64,000 nt of DNA from positions 157,236 to 221,235 of the forward strand of contig NZ_JAPIVS010000009.1 of assembly GCF_026239695.1 (NCBI RefSeq), in the 5' to 3' direction. Position numbers and translations under genes: made by a program. Shown one piece after another: positions 45,507 through 55,469 of the stretch (positions are counted from its first letter, which is position 1; the number at the start of each line of letters is the position of its first letter). The notes under the pieces are model-generated. The model worked only from the letters and a program-made list of their open reading frames with translations, ran no database searches and was not told the DNA's origin. This DNA comes from Pedobacter sp. MC2016-15. GTDB lineage: Bacteria > Bacteroidota > Bacteroidia > Sphingobacteriales > Sphingobacteriaceae.

Positions 45507-46946
45507 ATGGCTAAAAACTACTTTTATAATTTACTACTTACTCTTGCCAATCTCTTATTTCCTGTTTTAAGTTTTCCTTATGTATCACGGGTTCTCGGCC
45601 CCGAGGGTATAGGTCAGGTTCAATTTGTTTTTTCTTTTGCACAGTATTTTGCCCTTATTGCTAGCTTGGGCATACCCGTTTATGGAATGCAGCAGATTGC
45701 AAAGCACAGAGATGATTTCGAAGGTCGTTCAAAGGTGTTTTCTGAATTAATCGCCATATACCTATTGTCTACGCTTTGTCTTTTTTTAGTATACCTTGGA
45801 GTAATCTATACAATACCATATTTTGCCGCAAACATTGAAATATATCTTGCTGCTTCTGCAATGGTACTCCTGGGCTTTTCTTACATCGACTGGTTGTTTA
45901 CAGGGATGGAAGAATTTCAGTCTATAGCTTTAAGGGCAGTACTTTTTAAAATAATAGGACTTGCTTTATTGTACATCTTTGTCAAAGATCGTGGCGATTT
46001 TAGAATCTATCTGTACATTATGATGTTTTCATTTCTTGGAAACAACATTTTAAGTTTTTTCCTAATCCGCGAAAAGGTAAAGCTCATTTTTTCAGGATTG
46101 CATCTCAAACAACATCTGGTGCCTCTATTCTTCATTTTAGGGACTTCTCTTGCCTCAAGTATGTACACTGATATGGATACGGTACTTTTGGGGTTTCTTT
46201 CAAATGACAGAACTGTAGGACTATATACGGCCGCTGTCAAACTTAGTAAGATTACTATACCTTTTGTAACGTCTATGACTGTCATTCTGATGCCGAAAGT
46301 GTCCAAAAGTTTTGCTGACCAAAATATGGATGAGGTACAGGATTCAATCAATCAATCATTCAGTTTTCTTATGTTTTTTGCTGTTCCTATGTGTTTGGGA
46401 CTAGCGTTGCTTGCGCCGGAATTTATCGCTTTGTTTTCAGGCAAAGAATTTCTAGCTGCAACTAATAGCATGCGATTGCTGTCTCTTCTACCTATCATCA
46501 TTGGTGTTGGGCATTTTTTCTTGTATATGATTCTTGTACCAGCAGGTAAAAACAGGGAGATGTTTTTTTGTGTACTTGGTGGAGTACTGATAAGCTTGCT
46601 GCTAAACGTTCTATTGATTCCCTTCTTGCAGGATTTAGGCTCCTCTATAGCAAATGTCTGTGCTGAAGTTGCGGTGACGGTATTATACATATATTTTATC
46701 AGGCAGTACTTTAAATTTGAATATGAATGGACTTTATTAATCAAAGCTCTTGTTAGTGCTCTTGTATTTATCCCGGTCATTTGGTTGATACGCGATCTTT
46801 CCCTTCCATTAGTTTTTATGCTGATCACATCTATACTGGGATGTGGGCTCAGTTATTTAGGTATGCAGTTGCTGTTGTTTAAAAACCATGTGATATTTGA
46901 TATGCTGGTATTTATTAAACAGAAGATCAATATGGGGGAGAAATGA
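45507..46946 (+). CDS. Wzx-type flippase, copy 2
   Basis: 479-aa membrane protein with about 14 helices, polysaccharide transporter (PST/RfbX) family. The N-terminus NYFYNLLLTLANLLFPVLSFPYVSRVLGPEGIG is a clear Wzx signature. The ATG at 45507 is preferred over the TTG at 45501. Overlaps the next GT2 by 4 bp (ATGA). A second flippase beside copy 1 at 22885 suggests two distinct repeat units are made from this window. Confidence 0.92.
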   Translation: MAKNYFYNLLLTLANLLFPVLSFPYVSRVLGPEGIGQVQFVFSFAQYFALIASLGIPVYGMQQIAKHRDDFEGRSKVFSELIAIYLLSTLCLFLVYLGVIYTIPYFAANIEIYLAASAMVLLGFSYIDWLFTGMEEFQSIALRAVLFKIIGLALLYIFVKDRGDFRIYLYIMMFSFLGNNILSFFLIREKVKLIFSGLHLKQHLVPLFFILGTSLASSMYTDMDTVLLGFLSNDRTVGLYTAAVKLSKITIPFVTSMTVILMPKVSKSFADQNMDEVQDSINQSFSFLMFFAVPMCLGLALLAPEFIALFSGKEFLAATNSMRLLSLLPIIIGVGHFFLYMILVPAGKNREMFFCVLGGVLISLLLNVLLIPFLQDLGSSIANVCAEVAVTVLYIYFIRQYFKFEYEWTLLIKALVSALVFIPVIWLIRDLSLPLVFMLITSILGCGLSYLGMQLLLFKNHVIFDMLVFIKQKINMGEK

Positions 46947-47848
46947 GGAAAATATCAGTTGTCATGACCACCTATAATGGTGAGAGGTTTCTCCGTGAGC
47001 AGATGGAATCTATTTTATCACAGACATTGCAGCCTGATGAGATTATAGTATGCGATGATCGTTCATCAGATGGAACTGTAGCCATTCTTGAACAATACAA
47101 ACACATTAAGGGATTCAGCTATGTAGTAAATGAGCAGCAGCTTGGCTTGATACGTAACTACAAAAAGGCTGTCTCTTTAGCCGCAAAAGATAATTTTGTA
47201 GCACTATCCGATCAGGATGATATATGGTTGGCGGATAAATTGATGCGCTCAGCGGAACTATTAACTAAATTGGATCCATTGTTACCATGTATGGTTCATA
47301 CTGATCTGATATGGGTCGATGAGCAGCAGAACATACTTAATCCATCTTTCCAAAATGAGCGCCGGCAAAGTAATTATCAACACAATCTGCAAACACTATT
47401 ATTTGCCAATTTTGCGACAGGATGCACAATTCTTATGAACCCTTTGCTCCGTCAATTCTTTGCAGAAATACCAGACAATATTAAATTTCACGATGCCTGG
47501 TTAGCACTCGCCGCTTTTACATTTGGGCAAGTAGGGGAGATCACTGAACCTACCATTAAATATAGACGACACGGAAGTAACCTCAGTTTTACATCCACTA
47601 CAAAGCGCTATAATCGTTATAGACAGATTTGGAATGAAATGTTAACATCGCTTAAAGGTGATGATAGCTTTCTATCACTGCAATTTGGTACTGCCCGTCA
47701 ATTTTATGATCAGTACAATAAACAGATGAACTCCGATATTAAATACCTGTTTGAAAAGTTTATGAAACTTGAACATAGATCCTACATATCAAAAAAAATA
47801 GCCTATAGAAAGGCAGTACTTGAAAATCCAGTATTTCAAAATAAGTAG
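46943..47848 (+). CDS. glycosyltransferase family 2 (rhamnosyltransferase-like)
   Basis: 301-aa GT-A enzyme. VVMTTYNGERFLREQ, CDDRSSDGT and LSDQDDIW are donor and metal motifs, and KFHDAWLALAAF is the acceptor-side motif of rhamnosyl-like GT2. Similar in plan to 28524-29438. It starts within the flippase stop (ATGA). The only glycosyltransferase of the second rightward module, so that module needs partners from elsewhere to build a full repeat unit. Confidence 0.85.
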   Translation: MRKISVVMTTYNGERFLREQMESILSQTLQPDEIIVCDDRSSDGTVAILEQYKHIKGFSYVVNEQQLGLIRNYKKAVSLAAKDNFVALSDQDDIWLADKLMRSAELLTKLDPLLPCMVHTDLIWVDEQQNILNPSFQNERRQSNYQHNLQTLLFANFATGCTILMNPLLRQFFAEIPDNIKFHDAWLALAAFTFGQVGEITEPTIKYRRHGSNLSFTSTTKRYNRYRQIWNEMLTSLKGDDSFLSLQFGTARQFYDQYNKQMNSDIKYLFEKFMKLEHRSYISKKIAYRKAVLENPVFQNK

Positions 47849-47891
47849 TCTACCTTAATCTAACTTTAGTAATATTATCTAAATCACATAA

Positions 47892-48791
47892 ATGAAACCC
47901 ACATTATTAATTCTCGCAGCCGGTATGGCTAGCCGTTATGGCAGCATGAAACAAATGGATGGCTTTGGCCCCAATCAGGAAACAATAATCGATTATTCTA
48001 TATATGATGCTATTAAGGCGGGTTTTGGAAAAGTTGTATTTATCATCAAAGAAGAATTTGCCGAAAATTTTAAAACTGTGTTTGAACCGAAACTAAATGG
48101 AAAAATTGAGACACAATATGTTTTCCAAAATTTTGATCTTAAACAATTTGATATTGAAGTCGAAATAGAAAGGGCAAAGCCCTGGGGAACGGGTCATGCA
48201 ATCCTGGCTGCCAGACACGCAATAAATGAACCGTTTTGTGTAATCAACGCAGATGACTTCTATGGATTTGATGCTTTCAAGAAAATGGTTAACTTCCTGA
48301 CAACAGAGGTTACAGATAACAATTTTTCAATGATAGGTTATGAGATTGAAAAGACCTTGTCAGACTTCGGTTCTGTATCACGCGGAGTCTGTAAAGTAAG
48401 TGCCGAGGGCTATCTTGAAGAGATCACTGAGAGAACTAATGTATTCCGATCAGTGGATGATGTTGTATATGAAGAAAATGAAGTACAATATCCACTATCA
48501 AATAATACAAGGGTTTCTATGAATTTTTGGGGATTCAAACCTTGTGTCTTTACTTTAGCTGAGAAACTATTCAAAGAATTTGCGATAACGCACCAGACGG
48601 ATCCAAAATCAGAATTCTATATTCCAATGATCGTTGAATCACTGTTAAACTCGGGTCATGCAACCTTCACAGTGGTTCCTACTGATAGCCAATGGTTTGG
48701 TGTAACCTATAAAGAAGATAAACCTATTGTTAAAGCTAGTATAGGAGAGTTGATTGAAAGTGGTGTATACCCAAATTCTTTATGGAAGTAG
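47892..48791 (+). CDS. sugar-phosphate nucleotidyltransferase-like protein
   Basis: 299-aa GT-A-fold nucleotidyltransferase. LAAGMASRYGSMKQMD is a variant of the nucleotide loop, GTGHAILAARHAI and VINADDFYG (metal Asp) are typical of uridylyltransferases, and YKEDKP lies near the C-terminus. No second domain. The class is known from Bacteroidota as uncharacterised nucleotidyltransferase; UTP:glucose-1-phosphate-like activity is a reasonable inference, not shown. Ends just before an 18-bp inverted repeat. Confidence 0.8.
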   Translation: MKPTLLILAAGMASRYGSMKQMDGFGPNQETIIDYSIYDAIKAGFGKVVFIIKEEFAENFKTVFEPKLNGKIETQYVFQNFDLKQFDIEVEIERAKPWGTGHAILAARHAINEPFCVINADDFYGFDAFKKMVNFLTTEVTDNNFSMIGYEIEKTLSDFGSVSRGVCKVSAEGYLEEITERTNVFRSVDDVVYEENEVQYPLSNNTRVSMNFWGFKPCVFTLAEKLFKEFAITHQTDPKSEFYIPMIVESLLNSGHATFTVVPTDSQWFGVTYKEDKPIVKASIGELIESGVYPNSLWK

Positions 48792-48812
48792 TCCTGTCTT
48801 CTTATTGAAGTC

Positions 48813-48864
48813 TATAGAGGTTATGAGTATTGATGCTCAGGTATCCATACTCATAACCTCTATA
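48813..48864. terminator. bidirectional terminator (18-bp perfect stem)
   Basis: 48813-48830 (TATAGAGGTTATGAGTAT) is the exact complement of 48847-48864, with a 16-base loop. It fills the 78-bp gap between convergent genes ending at 48791 and 48870. U runs are short (ACGTTTTAG on the right), so it may act as a bidirectional terminator or as a barrier to colliding transcription. Confidence 0.75.
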
Positions 48865-48869
48865 ACGTT

Positions 48870-49934
48870 TTAGTTATTTGATCGTTTTCTGGATACTATC
48901 AGGTAAAGACTATACAGTGCCGTAAAACCCACAATAAACAAAAGCATAGTAGCTGGATACTTCAGCTTATTCTTTTTCAAAGGCAGCTCCGGTTCGTCTA
49001 CGATCTGTACAGTAGGAGTTTCCTGTGCAAGCATTGTTTTGCTGGCCTCAAGATTCTTAACTGTTTCTGTGAAGATTGAACTTAAGACTAACTTGTCACG
49101 CTCCTTAATATCTGAAGAGGCGCTTACTGATGCATATGCCGGGTTCAGATCCAATAGATTTTGAGATGCTGATGAGGCAGCATAAGTTTTGCGGTTGAGT
49201 ATTTTACCTATGCTATCAGCGCGGTGTTGTAAGCGTTGCACATTATTGCGAAGCCGTCCAGTTTTTGTCTGGATAAAAAAGTCAGTACCTTGTTTAATCA
49301 TTCTGGTACAAAACAATTGTGCAAGCTTTTCATCCCGCATAGTTGTATTCACTTCAAAAAAACTCAGTTTCTTATCTGTCTTTGCGATACCGAACTGGCC
49401 TCCAAGGATCTTTTCTGTGATGTCATGCAATAAACTATCCTGTAATCTAGTATAGTTTTTAGAATTTACCGGGAAAGATATGTTTGGTGCAACCTTTTGC
49501 CACTGCTTATCCAGCTTATTCGCTTTAACATAGCGGTCAGCAAGAGAAATTTTCCCCTCTTCATCATATGGTGATAACAATGTCTTCTTAATTAGTTTCT
49601 GGCTCTTTAAAAGCTCCTGTACGTTATCGCCTGCCAGTACACCACTCGCTCCGCCAATCCCATCCAGATTAAACCCAAATTGACTTGCCAGACTTGAAAG
49701 ACCACCACCTGCGCCTCCTGACTTGGCATCATCAATAACGAATGTAAGTCTTGCTGTATAGGTTACTGGCCATTTCCATGCAAAGACAGCGCCTAGACCT
49801 GCAGCTACAATAATAACAAGAATCAGTGATTTTTTAAATTGCAGCACATACCTCAAATCATCAACTCTATCAAACAAAAGCTGTTTCAGCGAAAATTCAG
49901 GTTCATACGGATATTGGGTTTCTTCTTTGAGCAT
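48870..49934 (-). CDS. Wzz-type chain-length determinant, copy 2
   Basis: 354-aa polysaccharide co-polymerase. Membrane helices near residues 36-52 (SLILVIIVAAGLGAVFAW) and near the C-terminus (TMLLFIVGFTALYSLYLIV). The periplasmic part includes a Gly-rich stretch (SGGAGGGLSSL) and a Pro-rich motif (ELPLKKNKLKYP) before the last helix. It corresponds in plan to the gene at 14932 and also lacks a kinase domain. Start overlaps the SLBB stop by one base (TAATG on the minus strand). Confidence 0.88.
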   Translation of the reverse strand: MLKEETQYPYEPEFSLKQLLFDRVDDLRYVLQFKKSLILVIIVAAGLGAVFAWKWPVTYTARLTFVIDDAKSGGAGGGLSSLASQFGFNLDGIGGASGVLAGDNVQELLKSQKLIKKTLLSPYDEEGKISLADRYVKANKLDKQWQKVAPNISFPVNSKNYTRLQDSLLHDITEKILGGQFGIAKTDKKLSFFEVNTTMRDEKLAQLFCTRMIKQGTDFFIQTKTGRLRNNVQRLQHRADSIGKILNRKTYAASSASQNLLDLNPAYASVSASSDIKERDKLVLSSIFTETVKNLEASKTMLAQETPTVQIVDEPELPLKKNKLKYPATMLLFIVGFTALYSLYLIVSRKRSNN

Positions 49935-52276
49935 TATTTCGCTATTATGGCAATTAAGGTAATGAGAGCTGTTAATGCAGTTGTAATCACACCAATTTGT
50001 GCGACCCCGGCCTGTAAGGTACTCAAACGACCATCTTTTTCAGGTACAATGATCTTACTGCCTGGTTTTATAGCTGGATAGTTTCTAAAGAATAAAAAGC
50101 TGGTCACCGGTTTATTGAGGCCATTAGGATACTTCACATATGCACCTCTTAAACGTGCGTTTTCAGTTTTTCCAGCTGCAGCATTCAAATAATATTTAAA
50201 GCTGCGGCCATGATAACTTACAAACTGCGGATTATTTACAGCTCCAGCAACTTCTACAAATGATACTGCTCTCGGAACAAATATACTATCTCCCGGTAAA
50301 AGGATCATGCTTTTTCTAACCAGTGAGGTTGTACTGGTATTGGTTAGATCCAAATTAACCCTTACACCCTGGCGGAAAGTTTGGGCATTTTCCAGCGATC
50401 CGTATGGAGTAAGACCACCTGCTCTTTTTAAGAAATCCTGTGCAGTCTCATCGCGGCGCTGCGTAGCATAGTCGCCCGGAAATAATACTTCACCCATTAC
50501 ACTTACATTGCCCAGCGCCCTGTAATTGACCAGTCGAGGTACAAATATATAGTCCATTGGTTTCAGTTCGATATTAGCAGCAGCGCTGGCCGCAGAATCA
50601 AGATTAACTACAAAAGTCTCTACAACATTATTCGAAACGCTGTCATTTTTATTTTCTATAATTCTTGAAATCTCCACATGATGTGTAGCAGCAACTTCAG
50701 TAAAGCCACCCGACATGGTTAACACATCGGCCAATTTGATACCCTTACGATAGGTAAATACCGCCGGCTTGCGCACATTTCCATTAATCGTTACGTTCTG
50801 GTTGCTCAGGAATTCCGCACGGTCCTGAATCATGACAGAGTCTTCACGTAAAAGCGGAAGATCATTACTGCCGGCGATTACCGCTGCAGGACTGAATGAA
50901 ATATATTCCTTTTCTAAATTAGGTTGAGTCCTTTTGATATAACCACGTTCCATATAGGCTTCAGGTTTTAATCCCTGAGCGTTTTTAAGGAGCGCAGATA
51001 AACTAAGACCTGCGGTGAGCTCATAAACCCCTGGACGGTTCACTGCGCCTTCCAAAATGATCCTGTTGGCAAACCTGTTGGTGATGGCTCCAATATGTAC
51101 CAGATCACCATTTCTTGGGGTAAAATCGCTGAACAGACTTGAAGGAACATCCTTTACCTCACGTTCTGTTTCATTGATCTGCTCAATTTTAGCCGTGCCT
51201 CTGTAAGCGATATCTGTAAAGCCACCTGCATAGGTTAAAAGATCGTTCAATTGCTCATTAATACGCAACTCATATAAAGCCGGTCTTTTTACTTCACCAT
51301 CAATACCGACACGTTTTTTGTAAACCGGAATCCTGATCACATCCTGATCCTCTAAACGCACATTACCATCCATCAGCCCTTTTTGCAAAAAAGTATAGAA
51401 ATCGACAGTTCTGTAAACTTTGTTATTCCTGATCAGTTCAATGTTCCTTAAGGAACCGTTCATTGTTGGTCCACCTGAATTATATAACGCATTAAAAAGC
51501 GTGGCAACTGAAGAGAAAGTGTAAGATCCCGGCGTTTTAACTTCTCCCACTATAGTCACCTTGATACTCCTGGTATTTCCGAGATTGACAGCTAATTTTG
51601 TGCGACCGCTACCTAAACTTGGATAAACCTTTAACATAGATTTTCTGATCAGCGCAGTAGCCTGTTCGATCGTAAAACCATTCACATATACTAAACCAGC
51701 ATAAGGGATCTGAACATTTCCATCGGGACTTACTTTTGCGGTAACCGATGTTTCATTTTCTCCGGTCACTAATAAGATCAGTTCGTCACCTACGCCCACT
51801 ACATAACTTTTTGGGGTAGCTGCATTAAAATTAGGTTCAAACTTTACTACAGTCTGATTAAAGAATTCCATACCGTAAACCTGTAAGGCAGGTTTCTCCG
51901 CTGCTGGGGGAGTTGGTTTCTGGAATGGCTTGGCCATTACATCTGTTGTATCCCTTGAAACTCCTGTACCTTCTTTTGCTGCTTTGCTCTCAGGTTTTGC
52001 AGCTTTTTTATTCAAACCAAGAAGCGTAACTCTATTTTTAAATTCTTCGACTTCTCCTGCAGGCAAGCCTTTTTGCTCCATGAGCTTGTAAGCCTCTTTT
52101 TCTGAAACACCAGTTTCCTGAATTTTTTTCCAGGCCTGAGTGATCTGCTCATCGGTGAGTTCGCTGACCTTAATATTTTGAATATTACTCATGGAAATGG
52201 CCTGCTGGGCTTTGCTATCATGAAAACTTACAAACAGGATAACAAAAACTAGGAGAGATAAAATTTTGATACGCAT
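49934..52276 (-). CDS. SLBB-domain polysaccharide export protein (Wza-like), copy 2
   Basis: 780-aa outer-membrane export protein from the ATG at 52276 (an in-frame TTG at 52288 is less likely). Signal peptide ends SKAQ. An N-terminal segment (VSELTDEQITQAWKKIQ) matches the equivalent segment of copy 1 (VDELTDAQVRQLMQRA). Poly_export motif YVVGVGDELILLVTGENE, then several SLBB repeats (VGEVKTPGSYTF, LEGAVNRPGVYEL, NGNVRKPAVFTY, MGEVLFPGDYAT) and a hydrophobic C-terminal helix. Same operon as the Wzz, Wzi-like and GT4 genes. Confidence 0.9.
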   Translation of the reverse strand: MRIKILSLLVFVILFVSFHDSKAQQAISMSNIQNIKVSELTDEQITQAWKKIQETGVSEKEAYKLMEQKGLPAGEVEEFKNRVTLLGLNKKAAKPESKAAKEGTGVSRDTTDVMAKPFQKPTPPAAEKPALQVYGMEFFNQTVVKFEPNFNAATPKSYVVGVGDELILLVTGENETSVTAKVSPDGNVQIPYAGLVYVNGFTIEQATALIRKSMLKVYPSLGSGRTKLAVNLGNTRSIKVTIVGEVKTPGSYTFSSVATLFNALYNSGGPTMNGSLRNIELIRNNKVYRTVDFYTFLQKGLMDGNVRLEDQDVIRIPVYKKRVGIDGEVKRPALYELRINEQLNDLLTYAGGFTDIAYRGTAKIEQINETEREVKDVPSSLFSDFTPRNGDLVHIGAITNRFANRIILEGAVNRPGVYELTAGLSLSALLKNAQGLKPEAYMERGYIKRTQPNLEKEYISFSPAAVIAGSNDLPLLREDSVMIQDRAEFLSNQNVTINGNVRKPAVFTYRKGIKLADVLTMSGGFTEVAATHHVEISRIIENKNDSVSNNVVETFVVNLDSAASAAANIELKPMDYIFVPRLVNYRALGNVSVMGEVLFPGDYATQRRDETAQDFLKRAGGLTPYGSLENAQTFRQGVRVNLDLTNTSTTSLVRKSMILLPGDSIFVPRAVSFVEVAGAVNNPQFVSYHGRSFKYYLNAAAGKTENARLRGAYVKYPNGLNKPVTSFLFFRNYPAIKPGSKIIVPEKDGRLSTLQAGVAQIGVITTALTALITLIAIIAK

Positions 52277-52327
52277 GGAGACTTTCAATATTTAAGCAAC
52301 AAATATATAGTATTATTATAAACCTAA

Positions 52328-53974
52328 CTAAAATCCATAGGAAACTGCCAGGCGGAACTCATTCGGAACCGCAGATGTCTGCAAATCTGGTCGAATTGCC
52401 CCGCTTTGACGCTGGTATGAACCTTTTAGATATAATTTGTGAATCAATTCGTAATTAGCCTGGATCAGCAATTGTTTCTGCGTCTGCACTGGTCCCTCAC
52501 TCAGGAAAGGTGGCTGTGGCTCTGCCCAGTATTGGTCAAAGATATCGCCGTCACGACCTTTGCGGATATAGTCAAACTGAACAGTAGTGGTTAAGCGTGG
52601 CATTGGATTATAAGTTGCCCATGCCGTTACACGGTCTGCATTCTGACCGATCCAGTCGCCCAAAGAATAAGTCTGATTGGTATACGTTTGCGCTGGCACC
52701 AGGTTGTTATATACAAAAGGATTGATTCTGGTATACTCCGCACCTAAGGTTAAGTAAGGAATAATAACATCTGTTCTGGTTGCTCCCAGGTTGAAACCAA
52801 TCTGGTTACGGCTCTTGGCCTTGTTAAAAATACTTCCGGTACGGATCTCATCGATAAACAGCGTACCATACAAATGAGTCTTCGGAATAAAGTTCCTTGA
52901 ACTCACGTTAAAGAAAAACTGACCATTAGATCCCGTATTAACCTTGTACCGGCTCAGGTGCTGATCGTAAACTTTGAAGAACATCACCGGAATCAGATAT
53001 CCTGCATCGAAATTATCACTGGTCACCATTGATTCCCCTACAGTCAGCGTCAACCCTTTGGCAGGTAAGAAAGTCAGGGAGTGTGATACAAAATATTTGC
53101 TGATATACATTTCCCTGTCTGTACCCAAAACAATATTCCCCTTATCATATGAACGCGCAGAATCGATCAGAGCCGAATTCAGGAATGCATACATATAATT
53201 GAAGCGCAACCATTTTAACGGTTGATAATCAAATCTGATTTGTGGATAAGCAGGTGATTTATCAGATAAAACAACTCTTCCATTTTGCCCGTAACCCCAT
53301 AACATCTGATCCTGACCAATGCTGATGGATCCATTATCCCAGCTATAGCTGATTGAACCTCTGAAATTACTATAATTGACAGATTTAGCATTCGGGTTAA
53401 TATTCGCAGTCCTGATAATACCTGTTTCAGGAGTGAATCTTCTCGTGCTGTCTATACCATCACCTTTGTCGGTAATGTCCTGAAAATAGAACTGATAACC
53501 AAAATGTTTTCCGGCATGCCCCCAGAAAGTAAGACCTGTAGCAGTTCGGAATACGCTTTTACCGCCTCCATTAAAAGTTTCGAAAGTCAGCGCCGGATCA
53601 CCTCTTAAAAAGAAATCTTTGTCTTTTACAGATAGGAATCTCCAGCGGTCATACTGGTCTTTTTTGAAGAAAGTAGTACTGTCTTTAAAATCATCATTAA
53701 ATTCTGAGAATTCCTGCTGATAAAATGCGAGTTCTTTTTGCTCCCTTGAGGTAAGCTGGTCGGACATTCCTTGCAAAGTATTCAGATATTTAACAATATC
53801 TCGTCGACTGATAGGCTGAATAAGGTCATTGTACTCAATGTGTCCCATTTGCGCCTGTCGGGATAGGTATTTGTAAACCGGGTTGTTTGGATTTTCATAC
53901 ACGACCTGTGCTGAACCCAGAAAGCTGGTCAAAAGAAGGCCGGAAAGGATGACGATACGGTATAAGTATTTCAT
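52328..53974 (-). CDS. outer-membrane capsule-assembly-like (Wzi-family) protein
   Basis: 548-aa exported beta-barrel. Signal peptide ends GSAQ. An N-terminal helical region (YKYLSRQAQMGHIEYNDLIQ ...) precedes a barrel with conserved SISIGQDQMLWGYGQNGRV, a Wzi-type W-G-G motif, and a final strand FRLAVSYGF. More distant from the tandem pair at 36.9-40.4 kb, so probably serves a different polymer. It starts 3 bp after the GT4 stop and is followed by the SLBB gene after 51 bp. Confidence 0.75.
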   Translation of the reverse strand: MKYLYRIVILSGLLLTSFLGSAQVVYENPNNPVYKYLSRQAQMGHIEYNDLIQPISRRDIVKYLNTLQGMSDQLTSREQKELAFYQQEFSEFNDDFKDSTTFFKKDQYDRWRFLSVKDKDFFLRGDPALTFETFNGGGKSVFRTATGLTFWGHAGKHFGYQFYFQDITDKGDGIDSTRRFTPETGIIRTANINPNAKSVNYSNFRGSISYSWDNGSISIGQDQMLWGYGQNGRVVLSDKSPAYPQIRFDYQPLKWLRFNYMYAFLNSALIDSARSYDKGNIVLGTDREMYISKYFVSHSLTFLPAKGLTLTVGESMVTSDNFDAGYLIPVMFFKVYDQHLSRYKVNTGSNGQFFFNVSSRNFIPKTHLYGTLFIDEIRTGSIFNKAKSRNQIGFNLGATRTDVIIPYLTLGAEYTRINPFVYNNLVPAQTYTNQTYSLGDWIGQNADRVTAWATYNPMPRLTTTVQFDYIRKGRDGDIFDQYWAEPQPPFLSEGPVQTQKQLLIQANYELIHKLYLKGSYQRQSGAIRPDLQTSAVPNEFRLAVSYGF

Positions 53975-53977
53975 ATT

Positions 53978-55207
53978 CTATAGTGAAGGCACCAGTTTTT
54001 GCAAACCGGTATAGTGATTTTCTGTATTTATTAATTGATGAATGTGTGTTTTAGCTTGTTTGCCCATAGTGCTGATCGCTTCCTGATCATGATATAACGC
54101 CTTGATCTTCTGAGAAAGATCGCGCGCATTGCCCTGAGCAAATAATATGCCTGTTTCTCCGTCGATCACCATTTCTGGTATAGCCCCGATGGCGGCCCCG
54201 ATCACAGGCTTGCTAAGCGCCATTGCCTCGACAACGGTAAAGCCTAATACTTCGTACCATTCTGAAGGACAAATTAAAAACTCGGAGCCCTTGATGATCT
54301 CCAGAGTTTTTTGCTTGGTTTGTTTACCCATGAAAGTGATGTTATCCATTTCATGGCTGCTCACAAAAGCTTTGAGTTCTTCTTCCTGTGTTCCATTTCC
54401 TACCAGTTTGAGATGAATTTCCGGATGGTCTTTCATGGCTTTAAGCAATGTATGGGCACCTTTGATTTTCTCCAGCCGACCTACAAATACGATATATTTT
54501 TTATCAGCGACTGATTTATTTTGAATAGCCTCAACTTCTTCGTATTGATATCCATGATAGAGTTGCACCAGTTTTTCCGGAAAGAAATTAAAAGACTTAA
54601 ATTTCTCGTACAGGAAAACGGAAGGACAAAGATAATAATCAACGTACTGATAATAGTTCAAAAAGGAGTGCGTATAGTTTTCTGCGGCGGCTACTATGCT
54701 TGCCGGGAGCGAACCTTTTTTGCATTTATTGGTAATACAATGGTAAAAAGATCCGCCTTTACATTTCTCACAGATTTTGCCATGACTAATGAAGGTACTC
54801 TCAGGACAAATAGGCGTGTATTCGTGCAACGTCCAGAGAATAGGGATGCCGCGTTCCTTTAAAGTTTTTAGAATGATAGGTGTAATGTAATGGTGGATTA
54901 CGTTAATGTGGGCCAGATCTATCTGAACTTCATCTAGCAGTCGCTCAAGGTTTTGCTGAGCTTCAGTATTGTAGATGCTTTTTTTGATCACCTTCAAACC
55001 AGCGCTTATACTTGTTTTATCAACCTTTTTGTAATCAATATTTTCGATAAAAAAGCGCGACCAGGGTGTCGGAAAGTTCCGGTCATCTTTCATGGAAAAT
55101 GGAATAACGGTATGACCTTTCTCAGAGTAAAGCGTAGTGACATTATCCACATAAGTCCAGTCGCCACCACTCGGATACCATGTCCAGTTCGCTACGAGAA
55201 TATTCAT
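53978..55207 (-). CDS. glycosyltransferase family 4 with Cys-rich insert
   Basis: 409-aa GT-B enzyme. The ATG at 55207 is preferred over the TTG at 55216. N-terminus MNILVANWTWYPSGGDWTY is the acceptor loop, WTLHEYTPICPES carries the catalytic His region. An insert at about 140-170 has six Cys (CPES, CEKCKGGSFYHC, NKCKKG) that look like a metal-binding knuckle. The donor site has FVGRLEKIKGAHTLL and SEWYEVLGFTVVEAMALSKP (EX7E). First gene of the leftward export operon. Confidence 0.85.
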   Translation of the reverse strand: MNILVANWTWYPSGGDWTYVDNVTTLYSEKGHTVIPFSMKDDRNFPTPWSRFFIENIDYKKVDKTSISAGLKVIKKSIYNTEAQQNLERLLDEVQIDLAHINVIHHYITPIILKTLKERGIPILWTLHEYTPICPESTFISHGKICEKCKGGSFYHCITNKCKKGSLPASIVAAAENYTHSFLNYYQYVDYYLCPSVFLYEKFKSFNFFPEKLVQLYHGYQYEEVEAIQNKSVADKKYIVFVGRLEKIKGAHTLLKAMKDHPEIHLKLVGNGTQEEELKAFVSSHEMDNITFMGKQTKQKTLEIIKGSEFLICPSEWYEVLGFTVVEAMALSKPVIGAAIGAIPEMVIDGETGILFAQGNARDLSQKIKALYHDQEAISTMGKQAKTHIHQLINTENHYTGLQKLVPSL

Positions 55208-55365
55208 AAAGGGCAAAGATTCAATAAAAAATATAAAATGGCATAATTTTTATGCTTGTGATCTTACTAATTTGATACCGCAAAGATGCCTGTATTTAAT
55301 CAATTAATTATAGAAATAATAGATATAAATACTTTGCTATATAAAATCAATAGTCAAAAAAGATT

Positions 55366-55394
55366 TTTGATTGGAGAAAAAAAAGCTATTTTTG
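55366..55394 (+). promoter_or_regulatory. candidate promoter for the SDR gene
   Basis: TTTG at 55366-55369, 17-bp spacer, TATTTTTG at 55387-55394. Transcription would start near 55401, about 70 bp before the ATG at 55470. The spacer is a little short of the usual 19. Confidence 0.3.
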
Positions 55395-55469
55395 GGGCTA
55401 CTAATCAAATTAAATTGTTGGTTCATATTGAAATCTAATAATTATTGATTCGAATTGTATAATCTCGGA

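Noticed and set aside
46007..46828. Minus-strand ORFs of 114 and 158 aa
   Set aside because: Fully inside the second flippase gene on the opposite strand, no start signal or recognisable domain.
54521..54862. 113-aa plus-strand ORF
   Set aside because: Antisense to the GT4 with its full motif set.
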